From DATFVA01 sp963832715 (lineage in GTDB: Bacteria > Bacteroidota > Ignavibacteria > Ignavibacteriales > Ignavibacteriaceae): a stretch of DNA of 64,000 nucleotides. The stretch is taken from assembly GCA_963832715.1 (NCBI GenBank), contig CAWHVB010000003.1, positions 186,001 through 250,000 on the forward strand. Direction: 5' to 3'. The position numbers and the translations under genes were made by a program. Within the stretch, counting starts at the first letter, position 1. Each line of letters begins with the position of its first letter. A model generated the notes under the pieces. That model did no database searches. It had not been told where the DNA came from and was given only the letters and a program-made list of their open reading frames with translations. This document shows, one piece after another, positions 9,509-17,632 of the stretch.

Positions 9509-10876
9509 ATGAATAATACAGAAAAAACTGAAAGCATGGTATTGGAAGATTCAAATAAAATAACAGCAGATAAAGTACACGAAATTATTGCCAGGAATAT
9601 GCTGGCTGATGGATTCGGATTAGTGCTTGATTTGAAAAATAGTAAAGGTATGCGCCTGGTTGATGAAAAAACCGGCGATGTTTACCTGGATTTATTTACA
9701 TTTTTTGCTTCTTCCCCGCTTGGACTAAATCACCCTAAGCTTCATTCAAAAGAAGTTATTGAAGAGCTTGCATTTGCATCAGTAAATAAGCCATCCAATT
9801 CGGATATATACACAGTGCTTATGGCAGAATTCGTCGATACTTTTTCGAAGATAGCTAAACCGGATTATATGAAATACCTGTTCTTTATCGCCGGAGGGGC
9901 TCTTGCAGTTGAGAATGGATTAAAAGTTGCATTCGACTGGAAAGTACAGAAGAACTTTATGAAAGGTATTAAAGAAGAAAAGGGTCAGCAGGTAATTCAT
10001 TTCCGCCAGGCTTTTCATGGAAGAAGCGGATATACTCTCTCCCTGACAAATACCGAACCTAACAAGATCAGATACTTCCCTAAGTTTAACTGGCCGAGAA
10101 TAATAAATCCTAAGATAAAGTTCCCTCTCGAGGATAATCTTAATCAAATCATTCAATCAGAGAACCAGGCCGTCGATGAAATTTATGCTGCAATAAAGAA
10201 TAATCCTGATGACATTGCTGCTATAATCCTTGAGCCGATACAGGGAGAAGGCGGCGATAATTTCTTCAGGAAAGAATTTTTTGAAAAACTCAGGGAAATT
10301 TCCGATGAAAATGATATCCTTCTGATGTTCGATGAAGTTCAGACAGGATTCGGACTAACAGGCAAATTCTGGGCATCAGATTATTATGTTAAACCCGATA
10401 TTATTTCCTTCGGGAAGAAAGCCCAGGTTTGCGGAATAATGGTTTCAGACAGAGTTGATGAAGTAGAAGAGAACTGTTTCCATAAATCAAGCAGGATCAA
10501 TTCTACCTGGGGTGCAAACCTCACCGATATGGTCAGATCAAAGCACATCATGAGAATCATTAATGAAGAAAACCTGGTAGAGAATGCTGAAATAACGGGA
10601 AAGTTTCTCCTTGAAGGTCTCCGGGATATCCAGAATGAATATCCTTCTATTGTTACCAGCGTACGCGGATTGGGCTTAATGTGTTCTTTTGATCTTCCTA
10701 ATGCAGAGATCAGAAATAAATTCCGTGAAGAATGCTATAAACATAAACTCCTCATTCTGGGCTGCGGCGAAAAATCTATCCGGTTCCGTCCCCCTCTGAA
10801 TGTAAAAAAAGAGGACCTGACTGAGGGCTTGAAAATTATTAAAAAAGTTCTATTTTTGCTTAGTACTAATAACTAA
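9509..10876 (+). CDS. lat: L-lysine 6-transaminase (LAT)
   Basis: A 455-residue class III PLP aminotransferase. Visible landmarks are LDLFTFFASSPLGLNHP, AFHGRSGYTLSLTN, EPIQGEGGDNFF, the FDEVQTGFGLTGK segment with the PLP-binding Asp, and SFGKKAQVCG with the Schiff-base Lys. The FHGRSGYTLSLTNTEP...KFNWPRI pattern is specific to L-lysine epsilon-aminotransferases, which move the 6-amino group of lysine to 2-oxoglutarate. The product cyclises to 1-piperideine-6-carboxylate, the expected substrate of the ALDH7 enzyme at 802-2334. An AGGAGG ribosome-binding site lies 5 bp before the ATG. A 10-bp sequence shared with the Rrf2 dyad occurs 216 bp upstream. Confidence 0.88.
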   Translation: MNNTEKTESMVLEDSNKITADKVHEIIARNMLADGFGLVLDLKNSKGMRLVDEKTGDVYLDLFTFFASSPLGLNHPKLHSKEVIEELAFASVNKPSNSDIYTVLMAEFVDTFSKIAKPDYMKYLFFIAGGALAVENGLKVAFDWKVQKNFMKGIKEEKGQQVIHFRQAFHGRSGYTLSLTNTEPNKIRYFPKFNWPRIINPKIKFPLEDNLNQIIQSENQAVDEIYAAIKNNPDDIAAIILEPIQGEGGDNFFRKEFFEKLREISDENDILLMFDEVQTGFGLTGKFWASDYYVKPDIISFGKKAQVCGIMVSDRVDEVEENCFHKSSRINSTWGANLTDMVRSKHIMRIINEENLVENAEITGKFLLEGLRDIQNEYPSIVTSVRGLGLMCSFDLPNAEIRNKFREECYKHKLLILGCGEKSIRFRPPLNVKKEDLTEGLKIIKKVLFLLSTNN

Positions 10877-10901
10877 AATATTATTTAACTACTTGCATGA
10901 T

Positions 10902-10922
10902 ATCCCGCCTCTTCGGCGGGAT
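10902..10922 (+). terminator. Hairpin terminator after lat
   Basis: ATCCCGCC (10902-10909) and GGCGGGAT (10915-10922) form an 8-bp GC-rich stem with a TCTTC loop, 25 bp past the lat stop. The following TATCATTTT is only moderately T-rich. Confidence 0.7.
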
Positions 10923-10998
10923 TATCATTTTAAAGTGGTTAAGCAGTCCGGGGATACTATTTTATTGAATAACCATACAAACGCAGTCTATTCTGATG

Positions 10999-11071
10999 CG
11001 CTTCAGCAAGCCTCTAACAAGCCTCCTTCCGGCCTCACCAATAAATGTTCACAGAGTATGACATTTTGTCA
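10999..11071. repeat. 11-bp-period array plus palindrome TGACATTTTGTCA (element copy D)
   Basis: GCCTC recurs at 11010, 11021 and 11032, exactly 11 bp apart, with a decayed fourth copy at 10999. On the minus strand the units read like AGGAGGCTTGT and TAGAGGCTTGC, close to the GGCTTGGTGGA units of the array at 43896. The perfect 13-bp palindrome TGACATTTTGTCA is at 11059-11071, 37 bp upstream of the rsmI start. It could be an operator for rsmI, a piece of a dispersed element, or both. Confidence 0.5.
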
Positions 11072-11108
11072 CTTTTCCCTATTTTCACAGCAGAAATAAA
11101 AGGATTAG

Positions 11109-11795
11109 ATGGAGACAGCGCTTTATATAGTCAGCACACCAATCGGCAACCTGAAGGATATTACTTTGCGTGCCCTTGAAATCCTTAAGGAAGTTGATTT
11201 TATTTCTTGCGAGGATACCAGGGTCACCGGTTTCTTACTGAACCATTACGAAATAAAGAAAGAGCTGGTCACGCTTAATGCAAATAATGAAAATCAAAAA
11301 TCCGAATACATCCTGAATAGAATTACCGATGGTGAAAGCTGTGCTTTGGTTTCGGATGCAGGTACGCCCGCTATTTCAGATCCAGGAATACGCCTGATAT
11401 CAGCCGCAATTAAAAAAGGCATCACTATCGCCGCAATACCGGGTCCCTCTGCGGTAACGGCTGCTTTAACCCTTAGCGGCCTGCCTACTAATTCATTTGT
11501 TTTTGAGGGGTTTGTTCCCCAGAAAAAAGGGCGGCAGAAAAAGCTGAAAGAACTTTCTGAAGAGGTCAGGACCATAGTTCTTTATGAGTCTACTTATAGA
11601 ATTGAAAAGCTGTTGAATGAGTTAAATGTATACATGCCCGGTAGGCTTATTGTAGTGTGCCGGGAAATCACCAAAAAGTTTGAGGAAACCTGGAGGGGAT
11701 ACCCCAAAGATATCCTACAAACCCTTAGTGAAAAAACTATTAAAGGTGAATTTGCAGTAGTTATTGCTCCCCTTGATTGGGAAGAGCGTACTTAA
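11109..11795 (+). CDS. rsmI: 16S rRNA (cytidine(1402)-2'-O)-methyltransferase
   Basis: 228 residues of the tetrapyrrole methylase-like RsmI family, which 2'-O-methylates C1402 in the decoding centre of 16S rRNA using SAM. Visible signatures are YIVSTPIGNLKDIT at the N terminus, FISCEDTRVTGFLL, LVSDAGTPAISDPG (SAM-binding loop), AIPGPSAVTAALTLSGL and FEGFVPQKKGRQ. The length is slightly below the roughly 280 of E. coli because the extra C-terminal domain is missing, as is common in this phylum. The AAAAGGATTAG sequence before the ATG provides the ribosome-binding site. The gene converges on apt with only 7 bp between them. Confidence 0.93.
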   Translation: METALYIVSTPIGNLKDITLRALEILKEVDFISCEDTRVTGFLLNHYEIKKELVTLNANNENQKSEYILNRITDGESCALVSDAGTPAISDPGIRLISAAIKKGITIAAIPGPSAVTAALTLSGLPTNSFVFEGFVPQKKGRQKKLKELSEEVRTIVLYESTYRIEKLLNELNVYMPGRLIVVCREITKKFEETWRGYPKDILQTLSEKTIKGEFAVVIAPLDWEERT

Positions 11796-11802
11796 ATTTA
11801 CT

Positions 11803-12330
11803 TCACTCACCGTCATACACAACAAGCGATCGAACATCGTAACCTTTAAGTTTATCCCTTCCTTTGAGAAAACTTAATTCAATAATAAACGAAACCTGAA
11901 TTACATTGCCTCCAAGCTTTTCAATAAGATTTACAGCCGCCTTTGCTGTTCCTCCTGTAGCGAGAAGGTCATCATGAAGCAATATAGATTCACCCGGTTC
12001 AATTGCATCTCTATGGATTTCAATTGCATCAGTTCCGTATTCGAGTGAATATTCTTCTTTAACCGTTTCCGCCGGCAGTTTACCCGGTTTTCGTATAGGA
12101 ACAAATCCGGCATTCAGACCTTCAGCAATCATAGCCCCCAGCATAAAGCCGCGGGATTCTATCCCAACCACTTTATTAATCTTCAAATCCTTTGTGAATT
12201 CAAGGAGGGCATTAAACGATGATTTTAATCCTTCAGGTTCTTTAAGGAGAGTTGTGATGTCTCTGAACATAATCCCCGGTTTTGGGAAATCTTTTACTGT
12301 TCTTATGTATTTTTTAAGATCCGTATTCAT
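11803..12330 (-). CDS. apt: Adenine phosphoribosyltransferase
   Basis: 175 residues, the usual Apt length. It salvages adenine to AMP with PRPP in the cytosol. The N-terminal FPKPGIMFRDITTLL, GIESRGFMLGA, the VPIRKPGKLPAET flexible-loop segment and the PRPP-binding LLHDDLLATGGTAKAA are all present. The usual VLIVDDLLATGGT reads ILLHDDLLATGGT here, so the two acidic residues are kept. It is the last gene of a leftward run of closely spaced genes (enoyl-CoA hydratase, polX, PAP2-like, dusB). Confidence 0.95.
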   Translation of the reverse strand: MNTDLKKYIRTVKDFPKPGIMFRDITTLLKEPEGLKSSFNALLEFTKDLKINKVVGIESRGFMLGAMIAEGLNAGFVPIRKPGKLPAETVKEEYSLEYGTDAIEIHRDAIEPGESILLHDDLLATGGTAKAAVNLIEKLGGNVIQVSFIIELSFLKGRDKLKGYDVRSLVVYDGE

Positions 12331-12336
12331 AGCATT

Positions 12337-13089
12337 TTATTTTTTGTTTAAGAATAAAGATAAACCTTTTTTAAAGTCTTCAGAAGTTCTGCTGACAGCA
12401 TTCAACCCCGTACAGTATTCTACAGCCTTATCAACAGGCATCAATGAAATATCATTAACCATTTTTTTAGTGAACTGCATACTAAAGTCTGAATTCTTTA
12501 GTAATTCATTGGCAAGCTCAAATGAAAAAGCCTGAACATTATCGGAAAGATAATTAACAAGTCCGGATTGATAGGCTTTTTCAGCATCAATAATTTCTCC
12601 CGTCAACAGAAGATGTTTCGCCCTTCCCTCACCTATTTTCCTGATGAGAAAAACTGAAACTATTGCAGGAATAAATCCGATCTTGACTTCCGAGTAGCCG
12701 AATTTAGCATGCCGGCTGTCTGCTATAATTATATCACAAACGCTTGCCAGTCCGCACCCTCCTGCGATAGCAGCGCCGTTAACTGCGGCAATAGTAGGTT
12801 TTGGAAAATTGTAAATATCCAGGAATAACTCCGCGAGAGACCTTGAATCCTGTTCATTTTCCAGAGAGGAATAATCCTTCAAATCATTCAAATACGATAA
12901 ATCTGCCCCCGCACAGAAGCTTTTGCCTTCACCCGAAATTATAAGCACGCTGACGTTAACATCTTTTTCAGCCTCCTGAAGCTTCTGCCTGAACGCCTTA
13001 ACAAGATCAGGATGAAGAGCGTTACGTTTTTCAGGCCGGTTCAGTTTTATCAGGGCAATTTTATTGTTCACTGCATATGTAATCATCAT
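12337..13089 (-). CDS. Enoyl-CoA hydratase/isomerase family protein
   Basis: 250 residues of the crotonase fold. IALIKLNRPEKRNALHPDLV starts the family core. SGEGKSFCAGADLSYL forms the first half of the oxyanion hole and PTIAAVNGAAIAGGCGLASVCDIIIAD the second. The position of the second catalytic Glu reads KIGFIPA, so hydratase chemistry is uncertain and isomerase or another crotonase activity is possible. It lies 6 bp from apt and 8 bp from polX on the same strand. No other beta-oxidation gene is adjacent. Confidence 0.88.
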   Translation of the reverse strand: MMITYAVNNKIALIKLNRPEKRNALHPDLVKAFRQKLQEAEKDVNVSVLIISGEGKSFCAGADLSYLNDLKDYSSLENEQDSRSLAELFLDIYNFPKPTIAAVNGAAIAGGCGLASVCDIIIADSRHAKFGYSEVKIGFIPAIVSVFLIRKIGEGRAKHLLLTGEIIDAEKAYQSGLVNYLSDNVQAFSFELANELLKNSDFSMQFTKKMVNDISLMPVDKAVEYCTGLNAVSRTSEDFKKGLSLFLNKK

Positions 13090-13097
13090 TTTTCCCT

Positions 13098-14768
13098 CTA
13101 AATTTTGCGGTTTACTTTCCTGGTAAGATATTTCTTGAATTCCGGAAGTTCGTAACAGTTTATAACCTCGGAATTCATTAGTCCTCCCTTTCTTCCCATT
13201 ATTACACCATATTTAATCAAATCGATTTCTTTAACTGAATGAGCATCCGGGTTTATTGAAAACCTGCAGCCTTTTTCCCGGGCATAGTATATCCATTTCC
13301 AATCTAGATCGAGTCTTCTGGGGTTTGAGTTGATCTCGATTGCCACATCATTCGCGGCACATGCATCAATGATTTTTTTGACATTAAACTTGTAAGGGTC
13401 GCGGGATAATAATAGTCTTCCTGATGGATGAGCTAAAAGGTCTGTAAAAGGGTTCTCAACCGCCTTCAGTATCCTGGCTGTCATTTGTTCCTCATCCATA
13501 CTGAATCTTGAATGAATTGAGGCAACCACAAATTGGAAGTTAGATAAAAATTGATCTGAATAATCAAGACTACCGTCAGATAAGATGTCAGACTCAATTC
13601 CCTGGAAGATATGAACCTTCTTACCAGGGTTTAATTTCTCCACTTCCTCTTTCTGTTTCAGTATCCTTTCTTCTGAAAGGCCATTTGCATAAAAGGCCGC
13701 TTTACTATGATCACATACTGCAGCATATTTAAAGTCTCTCACTTCGGCAGCAGTAATCATTTCATCGAGAGTACTTCTCCCGTCTGAGTAAATAGTATGG
13801 AAATGGAGGAGCCCTTTGAACGCACCTGTACTAAGATCTGAATTAGTGGTCAGCGATTTCTTTCTGGCATCAAAAAACTCTTCCTCCCTCATTTCCGGAA
13901 TGATATATGGGACTTTCAGAGACTTGAATATATCCCCCTCTGTTTTTCCTTTAACTTCACCGGGATTAATCTTGAGCCTGGTAAGAAAAGCATCAGAGCC
14001 GGTTGTTAAGAACAAAGTTCTGCTGAACTCCGCTTCAGTAGAAGTAAGATGCAGACTAACCGGAATAGAAAAATATTCCTTAACGAAGATTACGCCATTT
14101 TCAGTTTCATATTCAAATTTCTTTTTAATTTCCCGCAGAAATTTATTCTTATCGCTGAGCAGCAGGACGAAGCCGATTGAAGAGATTATCTCCTGCCCCC
14201 TTCTTAATTCACCGGTAAGTTCTGATTTCTGTATCTCTTTAATAGAGCCCAGTTTTGAAAGGATTTCTGCGGCAAATTCTTCTGCAGTGTTTAACAGGAC
14301 AAACTTACTATGGTACTTCTGTTTTTCTATTTCTTTAAGGATCTTATTCTGTGTAGCTTCACCGAAGCCTTTCAACAGGGCGAGTCTGTTTTCCTTGCAG
14401 GCGTACTCTAATTCTCCAATACTTGAGATGCCCAGTTCATTATACAGCTGATTTATTTTTCTTGCGCCCATCCCTTTAATCTTCAGAAGTTCTTCAATCC
14501 CGTCTGGCACTTCCTCTTTCAGCTGTTTATAAAGTGAAGATTCTCCCTCTTCCATGAATTCATAAATAACTGCCTGGAGGCCTTTTCCTATACCCTTAAT
14601 CTTATCAAGTTCCTTTTTAGCAACCGCTTCGGCAAAATCGCCTTCAAATCGCCTTATTGATATTGCACCGTTACGGTAGGCTCCCACCTTAAATTTATTT
14701 TCTCCTTTGAAGTCCATTATATCCGCAATACTCTCAAGCATTGCAATTGTATCTTTTTTATCAGGCAT
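13098..14768 (-). CDS. polX: Non-canonical family X DNA polymerase (PolX) with degenerate polymerase site and intact PHP nuclease domain
   Basis: 556 residues from ATG 14768, chosen because family homology begins at MPDKKDTIAML and the ATG overlaps the upstream gene by 8 bp. The order is PolX N-terminal 8-kDa-like domain, two helix-hairpin-helix regions (KIKGIGKG, KIKGMGARK), nucleotidyltransferase region, then C-terminal PHP domain. In active PolX the palm reads GS-RRG-E-GDIDIL and VDLR. Here it reads GELRRGQEIISSIGFVLL (about residues 184-205) and PVSLHL (about 236), so all three catalytic Asp are missing. The PHP metal motifs HFHTIYSDG, DHSKA, GIESDI, SIHSRF, AHPSG and NPDAHS remain. I infer a 3'-5' exonuclease or phosphoesterase acting in repair without polymerase activity. 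Confidence 0.88.
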   Translation of the reverse strand: MPDKKDTIAMLESIADIMDFKGENKFKVGAYRNGAISIRRFEGDFAEAVAKKELDKIKGIGKGLQAVIYEFMEEGESSLYKQLKEEVPDGIEELLKIKGMGARKINQLYNELGISSIGELEYACKENRLALLKGFGEATQNKILKEIEKQKYHSKFVLLNTAEEFAAEILSKLGSIKEIQKSELTGELRRGQEIISSIGFVLLLSDKNKFLREIKKKFEYETENGVIFVKEYFSIPVSLHLTSTEAEFSRTLFLTTGSDAFLTRLKINPGEVKGKTEGDIFKSLKVPYIIPEMREEEFFDARKKSLTTNSDLSTGAFKGLLHFHTIYSDGRSTLDEMITAAEVRDFKYAAVCDHSKAAFYANGLSEERILKQKEEVEKLNPGKKVHIFQGIESDILSDGSLDYSDQFLSNFQFVVASIHSRFSMDEEQMTARILKAVENPFTDLLAHPSGRLLLSRDPYKFNVKKIIDACAANDVAIEINSNPRRLDLDWKWIYYAREKGCRFSINPDAHSVKEIDLIKYGVIMGRKGGLMNSEVINCYELPEFKKYLTRKVNRKI

Positions 14769-15369
14769 ATCCAAAATATTTGATAATAAAGTATATCTGA
14801 ATATAAGTTGATATGAATCCAAGGAATGCGCCTGTCAGAACCTGGCTGAGGTTATGACATTCAAGTTTTATCCGCGACCATCCGATAAGAAACAGCAATA
14901 CCAGGAAAGGTAAAGCAGCCAGGCCGAAAACAAAAACAAGGGCGGCAAAAGGTCCGGAGGCTCCCATCATATGAGCACTTATTTTCCAGATTTTGTTTAT
15001 AATAACGACTAATATCGTATTCGAAATATAACAAAACCAGAATGCTATCGAAATAATATTTATTCTGTAATATATTAATATCAACAATCCCAATATGTAA
15101 AAGAAGACGGAGAGTGTAAACGGGAAGGTTCTCTCTTCTTTAATTTTAGCATCTATGTCTGTTATTAATCCCTTCCTTCTGAAAGCTGCGAACATAATTA
15201 CCGGCATAATGAAACCGAAAACCATGGCTGTAGATATCAGAATGAACCTGTTCACCTGGCTCAATTCAAGAAGAAAGGCAAAGACAGTGAAAATAATTAT
15301 GGTAAAAGAAGGCGGGACAAAGAGAGTGGATATTATTCTGGCAAATTTTATTGATACCTGGTCATTCAC
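14761..15369 (-). CDS. PAP2-like integral membrane protein
   Basis: 202 residues with about six hydrophobic segments. IKEERTFPF, KISAHMMGASGPFA and WSRIKLECHNLSQVLTGAFLGF align in order with motifs 1, 2 and 3 of type 2 phosphatidic acid phosphatases (K-RP, PSGH, SR-H-D). Motifs 1 and 2 are altered: RP has become RTFP, and the PSGH His is replaced while an upstream AHMMGASG is kept. The Asp after the motif-3 His is replaced by Ser (HNLSQV). Activity as a lipid or polyprenyl phosphatase is therefore uncertain. It overlaps the polX start by 8 bp and follows dusB by 6 bp. Confidence 0.65.
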   Translation of the reverse strand: MNDQVSIKFARIISTLFVPPSFTIIIFTVFAFLLELSQVNRFILISTAMVFGFIMPVIMFAAFRRKGLITDIDAKIKEERTFPFTLSVFFYILGLLILIYYRINIISIAFWFCYISNTILVVIINKIWKISAHMMGASGPFAALVFVFGLAALPFLVLLFLIGWSRIKLECHNLSQVLTGAFLGFISTYIQIYFIIKYFGYA

Positions 15370-15375
15370 CGGTTT

Positions 15376-16362
15376 TTAGACAGCTACTCCGTAATTTTTA
15401 AGCCACTCGAGATAGTTAAGAAGGATATCTTCTACTGCATTATACTCAACCACACTCATCAGTGATTGCCTGATCTGAGAAGCATTATACTCTCCTTTCA
15501 GGTAGCCGCTATAGAACTTCCTGTGTTCAAGTACTGCACGGCGTTCACCCTTCACTTTTATTGCAAGATGCAGATGTCTTAAACCAATTTTAACTTTTTT
15601 ATCAACATCCATTTTAGTACTTATAAATCCATCTTTCAGCAGTTCTTTAGCTTCAGTAAAAATCCAGGGATTACCTATGGCACCTCTCGCTATCATAACA
15701 CCGTCAGCATTGGTTTCATCGAAAGCTCTTTTTACATCTTCAGCAGTCAGTACATTTCCGTTAAGTACAACAGGTATACTGACAGCCTCCTTAATCTTTG
15801 GGATCCAGGACCATTCAGCTTCGCCTTTATGACCCATTGCTCTTGTCCGGCAATGAATGGTTAATGCTCTTGCCCCGGCATCTTCTATCCTTTTTGCAAC
15901 ATCTATGATCTGTATACTTTCGTGATCCCATCCGAGGCGTGTTTTTACGGTTACAGGTAATGATACCGCATCGACTATTTCCTTTACCATCTTCTGCATA
16001 AAAGGAGGATCTTTCAGCAAGGCAGACCCCGCGCCATGCCCGACTATGTTTTTCACCCAGCATCCTGCATTTATATCGATTAAATCAGGATTCTCTTTCT
16101 CAGCAATCCTCGCAGCGCCTACCATAGATTCTATCCCGGAACCGTATATCTGTATCCCTACCGGTCTTTCCTCTTCAATGATCTCCAGCTTTTTATGTGT
16201 CCTTTCACTTTTACGGACAAGACCTTCTGAGTTCACGAACTCTGTGTAAACTACATCTGCTCCCAGTTCCCGGCATACCAGGCGGAATGAAATATCTGTT
16301 ACATCCTCCATGGGTGCAAGGAGGATGGCCTTATTAATATTTATTTTATCTACTGTAAACAT
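15376..16362 (-). CDS. dusB: tRNA-dihydrouridine synthase (DusB-like)
   Basis: 328 residues, an FMN-dependent TIM-barrel enzyme that reduces uridines in tRNA. Visible motifs: LLAPMEDVTDISFR at the N terminus, GIQIYGS, DINAGCWVKNIVGHGAGSAL with the catalytic Cys, VKTRLGWDH, ALTIHCRTRAMGHKGEA, VVLNGNVLTAEDV and DGVMIARGAIGNPWIF (FMN phosphate site). The conserved GCP is GCW here, with the Cys kept. It opens a leftward run of closely spaced genes reaching apt; the 69-bp gap to the MFS gene stop is T/A-rich. Confidence 0.92.
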   Translation of the reverse strand: MFTVDKININKAILLAPMEDVTDISFRLVCRELGADVVYTEFVNSEGLVRKSERTHKKLEIIEEERPVGIQIYGSGIESMVGAARIAEKENPDLIDINAGCWVKNIVGHGAGSALLKDPPFMQKMVKEIVDAVSLPVTVKTRLGWDHESIQIIDVAKRIEDAGARALTIHCRTRAMGHKGEAEWSWIPKIKEAVSIPVVLNGNVLTAEDVKRAFDETNADGVMIARGAIGNPWIFTEAKELLKDGFISTKMDVDKKVKIGLRHLHLAIKVKGERRAVLEHRKFYSGYLKGEYNASQIRQSLMSVVEYNAVEDILLNYLEWLKNYGVAV

Positions 16363-16431
16363 ACTTTTCTGTAATGGTTTATATTAAAATAAGAATAATG
16401 TCGCAAAAAGTAATTATTAAAAAACATGGGC

Positions 16432-17628
16432 CTAAAGTTCTTCACCTGTATCCGCTTTCAGAGCCTTTGGAAGGTAGAAAACTGCAAGCAGTACGATAAA
16501 TAGTGTAAAAAATGCACCTGTGAGGAATGGGAAAGGATATCCGAAGTATTCAAATGCAAACCCGCCCCAGAGCGGACCCAATACACGGGCAAAAGCTGAA
16601 AATGACTGGTTAATTCCGAGGATGGCACCCTGCTCCTTATCTGAAATGATCTCAGAAATAAGGCTAAGCAGTGTAGGCTGAAGAAAACCCATACCGAGTG
16701 CCATAATAATTACTATTATAGTAAGTCCCGCAAAATTACCACCGTATGGAAGCAGACCAAGTCCTATCATCATAAGAAATGACCCTGCAGCCACAAGCCT
16801 GGTTTCCTTAATGTATTTTGATGCAACTCGTATCAAACCTCCCTGAACAATGGCAGATGCAATGCCTACTATCCCCAGCATATAACCATTCTGCAGATCA
16901 GTAAAATGATAAACTTCATAACCAAGCAGGGCAAAAGTACCGTAGATATTAGCAACAGAAAAAGTTAATATGAAGAAAAGGACGACAAGCAGCCCTAAGT
17001 CCTTCCTTTTGAAGATATTCTTCACTGCAGATACATCAAATAGTTTTCGTTTCCTTTTCTGCGCTTCTTCCCGATGGATATTGGATTCAGGCAGTAGAAA
17101 AATTGTAACGATGAAAGCCAGGAAAGAAAATCCGGCACTTGCAAATCCGGTAACTTCATACCCGAACTTTGAAAGCAGGCCGCCTATTAAGGGCCCAAAC
17201 ACAAAACCCAATCCGAAAGCAGCGCCTATCATTCCCATACCCTTTGAACGGTCTTCCTTTGTTGTTATGTCTGAAATATATGCCTGGGCTACTCCGATGC
17301 TGCTTCCACCAATGCCCCCGACTATTCTTGAAACAATCAGTACAAAATAAGTATTAGTAAATGCAAAGATGATATATCCTACAGCATTTAGCAGCAGACA
17401 TATTACAATAATTGGTTTCCGGCCATGTTTGTCCGATAATTCTCCAAGGAATGAATTGAAGAAAAACTGAACAAACGAATAGACGGCAATAGCAATCCCA
17501 ATAGCGGTTTCATCAACATGGAGTTCCTTTGTCGCAAAGGTAGGGAGTATTGGAATCAGTATTCCGAAACCTAGAAGGTCAATGAACACTGCTGTAAAAA
17601 TTAAAGTAAGAGCAGATCTGTTTTTCAC
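16432..17628 (-). CDS. MFS transporter, TetA/multidrug-like (DHA1 type)
   Basis: 398 residues with 12 predicted membrane segments. The first segment FIDLLGFGILIPILPTFA and the loop GELSDKHGRKPI (MFS motif A, usually G-LSDR-GRR) place it in the TCR/Tet DHA1 group of proton-driven exporters. GFLQPTLLSLISEIISDKEQGAILGINQSF is the matching C-terminal-half signature. It follows the isocitrate dehydrogenase gene by 4 bp on the same strand. Substrate unknown; the family name alone is not evidence of antibiotic resistance. Confidence 0.88.
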   Translation of the reverse strand: MKNRSALTLIFTAVFIDLLGFGILIPILPTFATKELHVDETAIGIAIAVYSFVQFFFNSFLGELSDKHGRKPIIVICLLLNAVGYIIFAFTNTYFVLIVSRIVGGIGGSSIGVAQAYISDITTKEDRSKGMGMIGAAFGLGFVFGPLIGGLLSKFGYEVTGFASAGFSFLAFIVTIFLLPESNIHREEAQKRKRKLFDVSAVKNIFKRKDLGLLVVLFFILTFSVANIYGTFALLGYEVYHFTDLQNGYMLGIVGIASAIVQGGLIRVASKYIKETRLVAAGSFLMMIGLGLLPYGGNFAGLTIIVIIMALGMGFLQPTLLSLISEIISDKEQGAILGINQSFSAFARVLGPLWGGFAFEYFGYPFPFLTGAFFTLFIVLLAVFYLPKALKADTGEEL

Positions 17629-17632
17629 TTAA

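Noticed and set aside
10893..11099. 68-codon open frame between lat and rsmI
   Set aside because: It begins inside the lat terminator hairpin, covers the 11-bp array and palindrome, has no ribosome-binding site and no family features.
16432..17628. MFS gene as tetracycline resistance
   Set aside because: It has the TetA-like DHA1 signature, but this group covers many substrates and nothing in the context points to tetracycline.
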